A stretch of DNA of 64,000 bases from Mycobacterium sp. HUMS_12744610 (GTDB taxonomy: Bacteria; Actinomycetota; Actinomycetes; Mycobacteriales; Mycobacteriaceae), in assembly GCF_041206865.1 (NCBI RefSeq), contig NZ_JBGEDP010000001.1:1550001-1614000 (forward strand). The letters run 5' to 3'. The first letter of the stretch is position 1. Every line of letters starts with the position of its first letter. The notes under the pieces were generated by a model. The model saw nothing but the letters and a program-made list of their open reading frames with translations. It ran no database searches and was not told the DNA's origin. This document shows, one piece after another, positions 24,615 through 33,685 of this stretch. The position numbers were made by a program, and so were the translations under genes.

Positions 24615-25358
24615 GTGACCAAGACCATGCAGATGCCGGCTGAGGAGACGACCGCGGCGCGGCGGCTGGCCGAGATGTTCACCGAAGAGACGCTGGACTC
24701 GTTGATTAAGGATGCGGTGAAGACCGGGACCCCGATCGACGGCGCGGACGGTTTGCTGAACCAGCTGACTAAGGCCGTGCTGGAGCGGGCGCTGAATGCG
24801 GAGCTAACCCACCATCTGGGCTATGAGGCCGGCGATCCGGCCGGACGCGGATCGGGAAATTCGCGCAACGGCACCACGCCGAAAACGGTGACCACCGTCA
24901 ACGGCCCGGTGCAGATCGATGCGCCGCGTGATCGCAACGGCTCGTTTGAGCCGGCGATTGTGCCGAAGAAGACCCGCCGGCTCAACAACATCAATTCGGT
25001 GGTGTTGTCGCTGTATTCACGGGGAATGACCACCCGCGATATCGAAGCCCACCTGCAGGAGGTCTATGGGGCGTCGGTGTCGCGGGAGTTGATCTCCAAT
25101 ATCACCGAGGTGGTGGTCGATGAGATCAAGGCCTGGCAGGCCCGCCCGCTCGATGAGGTCTACCCGATCCTCTACATCGATGGGCTGCGGCTGCGGATCG
25201 GCGACAACGGGGTCATCACCACCAAGGTCGCCTATTTGGCCATTGGCGTGGATCTGGAGGGCCGCAAACACGCCTTGGGCTGCTGGATCCAGGACTCCGA
25301 GGGGGCGAAGTTCTGGCAGAAGGGAGCCTGTCACGATTTCTGTGTAAGTCAGAGGTGA
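24615..25358 (+). pseudogene. IS256-family transposase, 5' part of rearranged copy
   Basis: The GTG start with ribosome site AGAAGGAG and the first 236 codons match the intact copies exactly, up to GAKFWQK. The frame then runs through the inverted IS end and stops at 25358 after a short foreign tail. It contains the first catalytic Asp (YPILYIDGLRL) but lacks the rest of the DDE triad. Confidence 0.9.
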
Positions 25359-25377
25359 TTTGACTACGAGTTGTATT

Positions 25378-25963
25378 CTAGCACAATGGGATTCGCCCAG
25401 GGAATAGTCTGGCGAGTGTGTTGAGCGCCACAGTCCAGTTGTGCGTTCCAGTACCCGAATAGCCTCCTCTCTCGCTGGAGATGTTGCGCAGCCCGAGGTA
25501 CAGCAACTTCATCGCGGCGTCCTTGTCCGTGAAATGACCACGGTTCTTGGTGATCTTGCGCAACTGGAAGTTGATCGACTCGATCGCATTGGTGGTGTAG
25601 ACGATCTTGCGCAACTCCACCGGATAGTCCAGGAACGGAACGAATTCCCCCCAGGCGTTGTGCCACACGTCAATTGCACCCGGATATTGGGCGCCGAATT
25701 GCTGGTCGAACTCCTTGAGTGCGAGTTCGGCTCCATCGACGGTCGGCGCACTGTAGATCGCCCGCATCGCGGTGGCGACCTTCTTGCGGTCCTTATAAGA
25801 CACGAAGCGCATCGCATTCCTAATGACGTGCACGACGCAGGTCTGCACCACGGTATCGGGATAGATCGAGCGGATCGCATCAGGCAGACCGGTCAGCCCG
25901 TCGCAGCAGGCGATGAGGATGTCGCGCACCCCGCGGTTGCGCAGGTCGATGACGACCTTCTGC
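25378..25963 (-). pseudogene. IS256-family transposase, inverted 3' part
   Basis: This minus-strand block encodes the C-terminal 192 residues of the same transposase, from QKVVIDLRNRGVRD to the normal stop after GRIPLC. It includes the second Asp (LIACCDGLTGLPDAI) and the catalytic Glu region (TNAIESINFQLRK). A spurious ATG just beyond the junction, inside the next IS end, could start it. Confidence 0.9.
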
Positions 25964-26040
25964 GGGCGTGTCATTCCATCTGTGTAAGTCCGGGGTGGTC
26001 CATCATCGGACCGCCGTTGGGCGGACAGAAGGAGTGTTTT

Positions 26041-27327
26041 GTGACCAAGACCATGCAGATGCCGGCTGAGGAGACGACCGCGGCGCGGCGGCTGGCCGAG
26101 ATGTTCACCGAAGAGACGCTGGACTCGTTGATTAAGGATGCGGTGAAGACCGGGACCCCGATCGACGGCGCGGACGGTTTGCTGAACCAGCTGACTAAGG
26201 CCGTGCTGGAGCGGGCGCTGAATGCGGAGCTAACCCACCATCTGGGCTATGAGGCCGGCGATCCGGCCGGACGCGGATCGGGAAATTCGCGCAACGGCAC
26301 CACGCCGAAAACGGTGACCACCGTCAACGGCCCGGTGCAGATCGATGCGCCGCGTGATCGCAACGGCTCGTTTGAGCCGGCGATTGTGCCGAAGAAGACC
26401 CGCCGGCTCAACAACATCAATTCGGTGGTGTTGTCGCTGTATTCACGGGGAATGACCACCCGCGATATCGAAGCCCACCTGCAGGAGGTCTATGGGGCGT
26501 CGGTGTCGCGGGAGTTGATCTCCAATATCACCGAGGTGGTGGTCGATGAGATCAAGGCCTGGCAGGCCCGCCCGCTCGATGAGGTCTACCCGATCCTCTA
26601 CATCGATGGGCTGCGGCTGCGGATCGGCGACAACGGGGTCATCACCACCAAGGTCGCCTATTTGGCCATTGGCGTGGATCTGGAGGGCCGCAAACACGCC
26701 TTGGGCTGCTGGATCCAGGACTCCGAGGGGGCGAAGTTCTGGCAGAAGGTCGTCATCGACCTGCGCAACCGCGGGGTGCGCGACATCCTCATCGCCTGCT
26801 GCGACGGGCTGACCGGTCTGCCTGATGCGATCCGCTCGATCTATCCCGATACCGTGGTGCAGACCTGCGTCGTGCACGTCATTAGGAATGCGATGCGCTT
26901 CGTGTCTTATAAGGACCGCAAGAAGGTCGCCACCGCGATGCGGGCGATCTACAGTGCGCCGACCGTCGATGGAGCCGAACTCGCACTCAAGGAGTTCGAC
27001 CAGCAATTCGGCGCCCAATATCCGGGTGCAATTGACGTGTGGCACAACGCCTGGGGGGAATTCGTTCCGTTCCTGGACTATCCGGTGGAGTTGCGCAAGA
27101 TCGTCTACACCACCAATGCGATCGAGTCGATCAACTTCCAGTTGCGCAAGATCACCAAGAACCGTGGTCATTTCACGGACAAGGACGCCGCGATGAAGTT
27201 GCTGTACCTCGGGCTGCGCAACATCTCCAGCGAGAGAGGAGGCTATTCGGGTACTGGAACGCACAACTGGACTGTGGCGCTCAACACACTCGCCAGACTA
27301 TTCCCTGGGCGAATCCCATTGTGCTAG
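26041..27327 (+). CDS. IS256-family transposase, intact copy A
   Basis: The 428-residue DDE transposase starts at a GTG with ribosome site AGAAGGAG. Features are LNAELTHHLGYEAGD near residue 70, catalytic Asp in ILYIDGLRL and IACCDGLTG, a C-terminal VHVIRNAMRFVSYKDRKKVA block, and Glu in TTNAIESINFQ. Its translation is identical to that of the copy at 29665-30951, so the copies are recent. The IS is 25964-27381, with ends GGGCGTGTCA and TGACAGGCTC. Confidence 0.95.
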   Translation: MTKTMQMPAEETTAARRLAEMFTEETLDSLIKDAVKTGTPIDGADGLLNQLTKAVLERALNAELTHHLGYEAGDPAGRGSGNSRNGTTPKTVTTVNGPVQIDAPRDRNGSFEPAIVPKKTRRLNNINSVVLSLYSRGMTTRDIEAHLQEVYGASVSRELISNITEVVVDEIKAWQARPLDEVYPILYIDGLRLRIGDNGVITTKVAYLAIGVDLEGRKHALGCWIQDSEGAKFWQKVVIDLRNRGVRDILIACCDGLTGLPDAIRSIYPDTVVQTCVVHVIRNAMRFVSYKDRKKVATAMRAIYSAPTVDGAELALKEFDQQFGAQYPGAIDVWHNAWGEFVPFLDYPVELRKIVYTTNAIESINFQLRKITKNRGHFTDKDAAMKLLYLGLRNISSERGGYSGTGTHNWTVALNTLARLFPGRIPLC

Positions 27328-27381
27328 AATACAACTCGTAGTCAAATCACCTCTGACTTACACAGAAATCGTGACAGGCTC

Positions 27382-28034
27382 CGACCGTGGTCTACCAGGT
27401 GCCGATCTACGCGCAAGCCAAGGTCCACCGTGACTACCACATCCAAGTCGATCGGGCCTTGTACTCGATTCCGGAACACCTTCGCGGGCAAACGCTTTCG
27501 GTCCGTGCCGACGGGGAGCTGGTCAAGGCGTTTTTCCGCGGCAAGCTGGTCAAAACCCATCCCCGCCAGCCCGCCGGCGGACGCTCCACCGACCCGGCTG
27601 ATCTGCCCGCTGACAAGACCGGCTACGCCATGCGGGACCTGACCCGGCTGATCACCACCGCCGCCGGCCACGGGGCCGATATCGGCATCTACGCCGAACG
27701 CCTGCTCGACCACCAGCTGCCCTGGACCCGGATGCGCCAGGTCTACCGACTGTTGGGGCTGGTCAAACGCTACGGCGCGACACCAGTGGACACCGCCTGC
27801 GGGCGTGCCCTGGAACTCGACGTGGTCTCGGTATCCAAGATCGCCGCCATGCTGCAAAAAGCCACCGAGAACACCCCAGCCGAGGCGGCGCGGGCGGCCA
27901 CCGGGCTGGCACCGGCCCGGTTCGCCCGCGATCCGGGCGAATACCGCCCCCAAGGCAGGCAGCGGCCCGACTGGATGAGCGTCATCGACGGTGGCGCCAA
28001 CCCAGTCAGCGACAACGAGAACCAGGGGCGGTGA
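27382..28034 (+). pseudogene. istA: IstA transposase, C-terminal fragment
   Basis: This begins directly at the right end of the IS256 copy with VYQVPIYAQAKVHRDYHIQV, and contains the C-terminal beta-barrel-like segment (IPEHLRGQTLSVRADGELV) and a helix-rich tail. The stop overlaps the istB GTG (GTGA), the usual istA/istB coupling. The middle part of istA is missing. Confidence 0.88.
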
Positions 28035-28674
28035 TCGCCATGGCAACCAAACCGACTGTCAGCGACCCGATCTCGACTGACCTGAAGAATGTGATGCGCC
28101 AACTCAAGCTCGGGCGGATGCTCGACACCCTGCCCGAGCGGCTCACCTTGGCCCACCAGCAGCACCTATCCCATGCGGCGTTTTTGGAGCTGGTCCTCGC
28201 CGATGAGGCCAGCCGCCGCGACAACAGCTCAGCGGCCCGCCGGGCCCGCGACGCAGGACTGGACACCGCAATGCGGCTGGACTCCTGGGACGACACCGCC
28301 GCGGTGCGCTACGACCGCACCTTGTGGACCGACCTGACCAGCCTGCGCTTCCTCGACGGTCCCCACGGCGCCCTGCTGCTGGGACCGGTCGGGGTGGGCA
28401 AAACGCATCTGGCGACGACACTGGGTCACATCGCCGTGCGTCGCCGCATCCCCACACTGATGCTGCGTGCCGATGCGATGTTCAAGCGGCTCAAAGCATC
28501 CCGGCTCGACAACAGCACCGAAGCCGAGATGCGCCGCCTGGCTCAAATCCGGTTATTGATCGTCGACGATTTCGCCCTGCAGCCGATGGATGCCACCGCG
28601 ACCGCCGACTTCTACGAGCTCGTCGTGGCCCGCCACCAGCGGGCCTCGACCGTGCTGACCTCCAACCGCAGTCC
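28031..28674 (+). pseudogene. istB: IstB ATPase, N-terminal part
   Basis: IstB is the AAA+ helper that selects IS21 targets. This part has Walker A GPVGVGKTHLA, Walker B LLIVDDFAL, and the sensor segment VLTSNRSP, where it is cut. Joining base 28674 to base 38599 gives NRSPVEWLAVM and an uninterrupted 268-residue IstB, and the removed DNA (9,924 bp) is a multiple of three. GTG 28031 (coupled) or ATG 28040 is the start. Confidence 0.9.
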
Positions 28675-28683
28675 CGATAAAGC

Positions 28684-28709
28684 GCACATGTTCGCGCGAA
28701 CCTGTGCGT
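28684..28709. repeat. palindromic left end of the multi-recombinase element (candidate crossover site)
   Basis: CGCACATGTTCG and CGAACCTGTGCG form 12-bp inverted arms with one mismatch, separated by two bases (CG), about 9 bp inside the left junction. One arm (GCACATGTTCG) recurs inverted at 38581-38591, about 7 bp inside the right junction. Paired arms around a short centre are the usual binding-site form for tyrosine recombinases. Confidence 0.65.
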
Positions 28710-29587
28710 AGGCGCTGCCGAAGCGTGACACGTTCGCACTTGTCAGGATTCAGCAAGCTGGTCTAGCAATCGGCCATCGTCGAGCTGATCGGCGAGGTAG
28801 ATCATCGCCCCTTCGGGTTTCATGCCGAATGCTGCGGCGACGAGTTTCGGGTCCATTGTGTTGACGAGATCGGCCAGTCGCGTACTGCGCAGCATCTTGG
28901 GCGGCAGGCCGCACGGGTCGAGCAGGTGGCTCATGTAGGCCTCGGAAGCCGGCCGTCGATCGGCCTTGGTGCCCCTGGTGACGAGTACGTGCGGGTTGTC
29001 GGTGCGCAGCGTGTCGCGGTGCTCGAGGCAGCGCTGCAGCGCGGCCCAGCTGACCGGGTCGAGCGGCACTGGGTGAGGACGTCTGCCGAGGGTGATCGAG
29101 CGATTGACGGTATCGATGTGCTCGACCCGTAGCTGACGCACCTCGCTGCTGGAGGCGCCGTGCAGTATTGCCAGCAGCCCGAACAGCGCCTCGTGTGGGT
29201 GCACTGCCGAATCACCGCTTTAGCGCTCAAACAGCACGCGCTGTTCGGGGATGGTGAGAGTACGGCCACGAAATGCCCTGTGCCGCTTGATGGTGACGCC
29301 GCGGGTTGGATCGATGAGCACCAGATGATGGTTGCGTGCGAATCGGAAGAATTGGCGCAGCACCGCCAGGCGGCGGGCCCGGTTTTTCGGCAGCTCGGCG
29401 AGGAACGCCTCGATATCGGCGATGTCTGCGAGGGCCCAATCCTGTTTGCCGCGTTGGGTATCGAGGAAGCGGGCTAGATCACGTACGATCGTCAGCGCCG
29501 ACTCGATGGTGCGGTCGGTACGGGGCCGAGTGCCCGCACGGCGGGCGCGTTCACGCGCGTGCAGCATGGACTCAGCGAAGGACGCGA

Positions 29588-31005
29588 GGGCGTGTCATTC
29601 CATCTGTGTAAGTCCGGGGTGGTCCATCATCGGACCGCCGTTGGGCGGACAGAAGGAGTGTTTTGTGACCAAGACCATGCAGATGCCGGCTGAGGAGACG
29701 ACCGCGGCGCGGCGGCTGGCCGAGATGTTCACCGAAGAGACGCTGGACTCGTTGATTAAGGATGCGGTGAAGACCGGGACCCCGATCGACGGCGCGGACG
29801 GTTTGCTGAACCAGCTGACTAAGGCCGTGCTGGAGCGGGCGCTGAATGCGGAGCTAACCCACCATCTGGGCTATGAGGCCGGCGATCCGGCCGGACGCGG
29901 ATCGGGAAATTCGCGCAACGGCACCACGCCGAAAACGGTGACCACCGTCAACGGCCCGGTGCAGATCGATGCGCCGCGTGATCGCAACGGCTCGTTTGAG
30001 CCGGCGATTGTGCCGAAGAAGACCCGCCGGCTCAACAACATCAATTCGGTGGTGTTGTCGCTGTATTCACGGGGAATGACCACCCGCGATATCGAAGCCC
30101 ACCTGCAGGAGGTCTATGGGGCGTCGGTGTCGCGGGAGTTGATCTCCAATATCACCGAGGTGGTGGTCGATGAGATCAAGGCCTGGCAGGCCCGCCCGCT
30201 CGATGAGGTCTACCCGATCCTCTACATCGATGGGCTGCGGCTGCGGATCGGCGACAACGGGGTCATCACCACCAAGGTCGCCTATTTGGCCATTGGCGTG
30301 GATCTGGAGGGCCGCAAACACGCCTTGGGCTGCTGGATCCAGGACTCCGAGGGGGCGAAGTTCTGGCAGAAGGTCGTCATCGACCTGCGCAACCGCGGGG
30401 TGCGCGACATCCTCATCGCCTGCTGCGACGGGCTGACCGGTCTGCCTGATGCGATCCGCTCGATCTATCCCGATACCGTGGTGCAGACCTGCGTCGTGCA
30501 CGTCATTAGGAATGCGATGCGCTTCGTGTCTTATAAGGACCGCAAGAAGGTCGCCACCGCGATGCGGGCGATCTACAGTGCGCCGACCGTCGATGGAGCC
30601 GAACTCGCACTCAAGGAGTTCGACCAGCAATTCGGCGCCCAATATCCGGGTGCAATTGACGTGTGGCACAACGCCTGGGGGGAATTCGTTCCGTTCCTGG
30701 ACTATCCGGTGGAGTTGCGCAAGATCGTCTACACCACCAATGCGATCGAGTCGATCAACTTCCAGTTGCGCAAGATCACCAAGAACCGTGGTCATTTCAC
30801 GGACAAGGACGCCGCGATGAAGTTGCTGTACCTCGGGCTGCGCAACATCTCCAGCGAGAGAGGAGGCTATTCGGGTACTGGAACGCACAACTGGACTGTG
30901 GCGCTCAACACACTCGCCAGACTATTCCCTGGGCGAATCCCATTGTGCTAGAATACAACTCGTAGTCAAATCACCTCTGACTTACACAGAAATCGTGACA
31001 GGCTC
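29588..31005 (+). mobile_element. IS256-family element, copy in recombinase A, with 8-bp target duplication
   Basis: This is a complete 1,418-bp copy with ends GGGCGTGTCATTCC and, inverted, GAGCCTGTCACG; both continue to a shared TCTGTGTAAGTC. GGACGCGA is duplicated at 29580-29587 and 31006-31013, the 8-bp size typical of IS256. It lies in the opposite orientation to the gene it interrupts. Confidence 0.95.
29665..30951 (+). CDS. IS256-family transposase, intact copy B
   Basis: The 428-residue protein is identical in translation to the copy at 26041-27327, with the same GTG start and AGAAGGAG ribosome site. The DDE residues are present. Because this copy has a clean 8-bp target duplication, it is the best evidence in the window for recent normal transposition. 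Confidence 0.95.
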   Translation: MTKTMQMPAEETTAARRLAEMFTEETLDSLIKDAVKTGTPIDGADGLLNQLTKAVLERALNAELTHHLGYEAGDPAGRGSGNSRNGTTPKTVTTVNGPVQIDAPRDRNGSFEPAIVPKKTRRLNNINSVVLSLYSRGMTTRDIEAHLQEVYGASVSRELISNITEVVVDEIKAWQARPLDEVYPILYIDGLRLRIGDNGVITTKVAYLAIGVDLEGRKHALGCWIQDSEGAKFWQKVVIDLRNRGVRDILIACCDGLTGLPDAIRSIYPDTVVQTCVVHVIRNAMRFVSYKDRKKVATAMRAIYSAPTVDGAELALKEFDQQFGAQYPGAIDVWHNAWGEFVPFLDYPVELRKIVYTTNAIESINFQLRKITKNRGHFTDKDAAMKLLYLGLRNISSERGGYSGTGTHNWTVALNTLARLFPGRIPLC

Positions 31006-31835
31006 GGACGCGACAGCGCCACGCATCCCGGCCGGTGCGCTGTCGATCCGCCTCTGCCGTCGCCCGGCGGCGAGCCGGTCGGCCTGGTCGGTGGCCATCG
31101 CCAAACCACGTTCGGTGAAGAACGCCTCCAACGCCCGAGCCAGCGATCCCATCGACCGACCCGGCGTGCGGGCCCGCTCGAGCACGCTTTGCGGGTGATT
31201 TGGGAAATCGTCTGCGAGCAACCGTGCCAACGTGGTGAGCAGCTTGCATGCCTGCGCCGGGCAGTAATGCGTCGCCAGGTCCGCGACGAAATCATCGAGC
31301 CAGCCCGGCGGCTCGGCGAGCCGGGCGGCCAGCGTCTCGCCACGCACGAACGGCCGGTCCGGGCGACGCTGCCAGCATCGCCCACACATGCCGCGCCCGA
31401 CGTGGCGGCGCAACTCGCCGCAGGACACGCAGACCCGGGGCGGATCCTTCGGCGGACCGGGTCGTGAGCACGAGCCACACCACCCAGTCGACTCGCGCAG
31501 ATAGCCTGGTTTTCCGCAGCGCGGGCAGGTCGATCTCGCGGCCGCGAGCTTGGCCCGCTTCTGACACGGCCGGCACACCACCTCGTTGCGGAACCGCATC
31601 GATCTGCCGCATTCCCGGCAACAGCGCGAACACAGCACGCACCGACCCACCGCCGACACCAGCACCCGGTCGCGCCCACAGCGTGGGCATTGCGCCTTGG
31701 CCGCCTGCGTCCGTAACCGGCGGGTGCACAGGCAGCAATGCTCGCGGCCGAGGTATCCGACCGGGGCTCCGTAGTCGACGCAGTCTCGTTGCTTTTTCCC
31801 CATCGGCCGCAACCCGTTCCGAAGCTTCGCCGAAT

Positions 31836-32150
31836 CTACATCGGCGGCATCGACCGGCCCCGCACGTTGGCTGTCTTCGGTTCCGACGGAACCGACCGCG
31901 CCGGAGTGGCGGGCCGTTCGAGCGGGGTGGTATCGGTCTCGAACAGGTCGTCGGGGGTGCACTGCAATGCGGTGCATAACGCGATCAGCGTCGAGAGCTT
32001 GATCTGGCTGGGTTCCTTGGTGAACAGCGCCGACACCGACGCCGCCGACATCTCCACCCCGGCCTTCTCTGCCAGCAGTCGCCGCAGCTCGGTTCCGGTC
32101 CACACCTCACGCTGCGCAGCCGCCATCCGCAACCGCCACCGGATCTTCAT
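31836..32150 (-). CDS. small XRE-type HTH protein A of the multi-recombinase element
   Basis: The 104-residue protein starts MKIRWRLRMAAAQREVW. It carries a Cro/XRE-type HTH (GTELRRLLAEKAG, then MSAASVSALFTKEPSQIKL and LIALCTALQCTPDDLFE) and a Pro/Thr-rich tail. It lies 32 bp upstream of recombinase A. A similar small HTH gene precedes recombinase B, so HTH plus zinc-ribbon recombinase looks like a conserved two-gene unit. TnpC of Tn554 is the nearest functional analogue by size and place; this is inference. Confidence 0.75.
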   Translation of the reverse strand: MKIRWRLRMAAAQREVWTGTELRRLLAEKAGVEMSAASVSALFTKEPSQIKLSTLIALCTALQCTPDDLFETDTTPLERPATPARSVPSEPKTANVRGRSMPPM

Positions 32151-32301
32151 GCCGTCCCGTCCTCTCCGCTGAGCTCGGCCAAGGTCGAGGTGACCGCACG
32201 CCGATAAGCGTCCTCGATGAATGTCGCCGACGGACGCTCTGGCGACGTCGGATATCGCAACTGTCGGAATGCCAGGTTGGTCGGGTCCGAGTCTGTCGGT
32301 G

Positions 32302-33651
32302 TCATGTCTGGTTCCGATCGGGGTGTTCGTTGGTCCGGCGCCGGGTCGCGTTGTGTCGGCGAAGGACACCAACCAGGGTGAGAGCGGCAAATGCCGCAAG
32401 AGCATGCTGGGCGCTCAAGTAGTAGCGGCGACGGTCGATCTTGCGACCGCGGGCCGGGCGCCGTTCTTGGGCGAGGTTTCGGTAGCGTGTCGGCGAGAAC
32501 GACCCGAAATATTCGCTGACGAAGTTGCTGGTTCGCCGTGTCGGTAATCCCATGTCGGCCAACAGGTCGTCGATGTGGTGCACCAGGTGCGGTCCGATTT
32601 GATAGCCCTGCGGTCGAGCTGGCATGACCTCCTCCAGCCAGGCCTGCACGCGTCGTATCTCAGTCTGCATTTCATCGAGACTGGGAAGTGCGAGTTCGCC
32701 GCGGAAGCATCGTGAAAGCCAGTGGGCTGAGATTTCTGAGCTGAGCTGACACGCGGTCGATGAGGCGTAGCCCACGAACCCGAGGCGCTGCTCGGTGGGC
32801 GGAAGGATATGCCGGTAGAGCTGGAATCGCCCGTCGGAGACAACGGGTGTCCGCAGTTCGGGCGCTAGAAACGACAACGGCTGGCGCCAGCCGGTGGCGA
32901 AAACGACGATGTCGGCAGCGATCTGATCGCCGCTGGCCAGCAGGACCTGCGGTCCGCCGAGAAAGGCCGCGACCGAGTCACGCCGCAGGACCAGCCGACC
33001 GCGGCGGGCCATATCGTAGAACTCCTTGCCGAACCCCAGGTTTTCGATTCCAGTAGGCATCGGCTCGTCAGGCACCATGGCCGCAGGCATCCTGAGCAGG
33101 AATCGAAACAGCAGACTCACCACCCGCCAGACCAAGTTGGTCAGCTGCTTGCCCGGCCCGTGCAACAACCTCTCCATCAGGCTGGGGTGGTGGTAGCGGA
33201 AGAACGCCTCGGTCGAACGTCCCAGAGTCAGCCGGTCGGCGGGAATACCTCCCGGGAAGTAGCGGGGCATCATCCAGTGGGCCTTTCGGAACACCAGCGT
33301 GCATTCCTGCGCGTGCGACCCGGCCCACGCCGCGCAATCCAGCGCGGATTTGCCCGCGCCCACGATCACCACCCGTCGCCCCGCGAACAGGGCAGGATTG
33401 GTCGCTTGGCTTGAATGGACCACCGTCCCGGTGAACCGGTCGGCACCGTCGATCGCAGGCATGTCCGGTTCAGAGAAGGTTCCCGCGCATACCACCGCAA
33501 AGTCACACACCACGGTGCTCAAACCCGTTGGGCCACAGCTTTCTACCGTGAATTCGTTACCGTGGCGAGACACCCGCACCACCTCAGTCGATAACCGAAG
33601 AAGCGGGGCCAACTCGAACCGGGCCACATACGAGGCCAGATACGCGCGCAC
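32302..33651 (-). pseudogene. flavin-containing monooxygenase, 5'-truncated
   Basis: The 449 residues include the FMO/BVMO-type fingerprint FTGTVVHSSQ, the NADPH-binding GxGxxG (VVIVGAGKSALD) and FATGWRQP. The N-terminal FAD-binding GxGxxG is absent. In-frame coding continues upstream of the GTG at 33651 as TYAFSDHPYDRSADIFPSAEQ and ends abruptly near 33715, where recombinase B sequence begins. The enzyme would oxidise an unknown substrate if intact; as it stands it is probably inactive. It could be cargo or a host gene remnant. Confidence 0.8.
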
Positions 33652-33685
33652 CTGCTCAGCGCTCGGGAAGATGTCGGCTGATCGG

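Larger units (their letters stand above)
24538..27381. mobile_element. IS256-family double copy with an internal inversion (self-insertion scar)
   Basis: Three blocks lie end to end: the 5' part of the IS (24538-25323), its 3' part inverted (25324-25963), and a complete copy (25964-27381). The first two blocks sum to one 1,418-bp IS plus 8 bp. GCAGAAGG at 25316-25323 and its inverse CCTTCTGC at 25956-25963 are the same target in opposite orientation. IS ends abut both. This is the product expected when the IS inserts into itself with inversion. No outer target duplication exists, in line with the deletion in istA. Confidence 0.88.
28743..31803 (-). pseudogene. zinc-ribbon tyrosine recombinase A, split by IS256 and a nonsense codon
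   Basis: The first part (31803-31006) is rich in CxxC pairs (CCLCTRR, CPRCGRD, CRECGRS, CPRCGKPGY, CVSCGEL). The second part (29587-28743) is a recombinase-like core: DLARFLDTQRGKQDW, then LAILHGASSSEVRQLRVEHI. Removing the IS256 copy and one 8-bp target repeat joins them in one frame (GAVASFAESML), giving a 544-residue protein with a single in-frame TAA after EQRVLFER (29220-29222). The classical HxxR box is not obvious; LRSTRLADL and AMIYLAD occupy the expected places. The ATG start is 32 bp after the HTH gene. Confidence 0.8.

Noticed and set aside
25441..27327. 628-codon frame as one protein
   Set aside because: The first 200 codons are antisense to the inverted IS256 part; the real transposase starts at GTG 26041.
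29332..30951. 539-codon frame as one protein
   Set aside because: Its first 111 codons are antisense to recombinase A; the transposase begins at 29665.
25964..31005. Two IS256 copies as a composite transposon
   Set aside because: Each copy has its own insertion history: one has its own 8-bp duplication, the other sits in a self-insertion scar. The DNA between them is parts of istA, istB and a recombinase gene.
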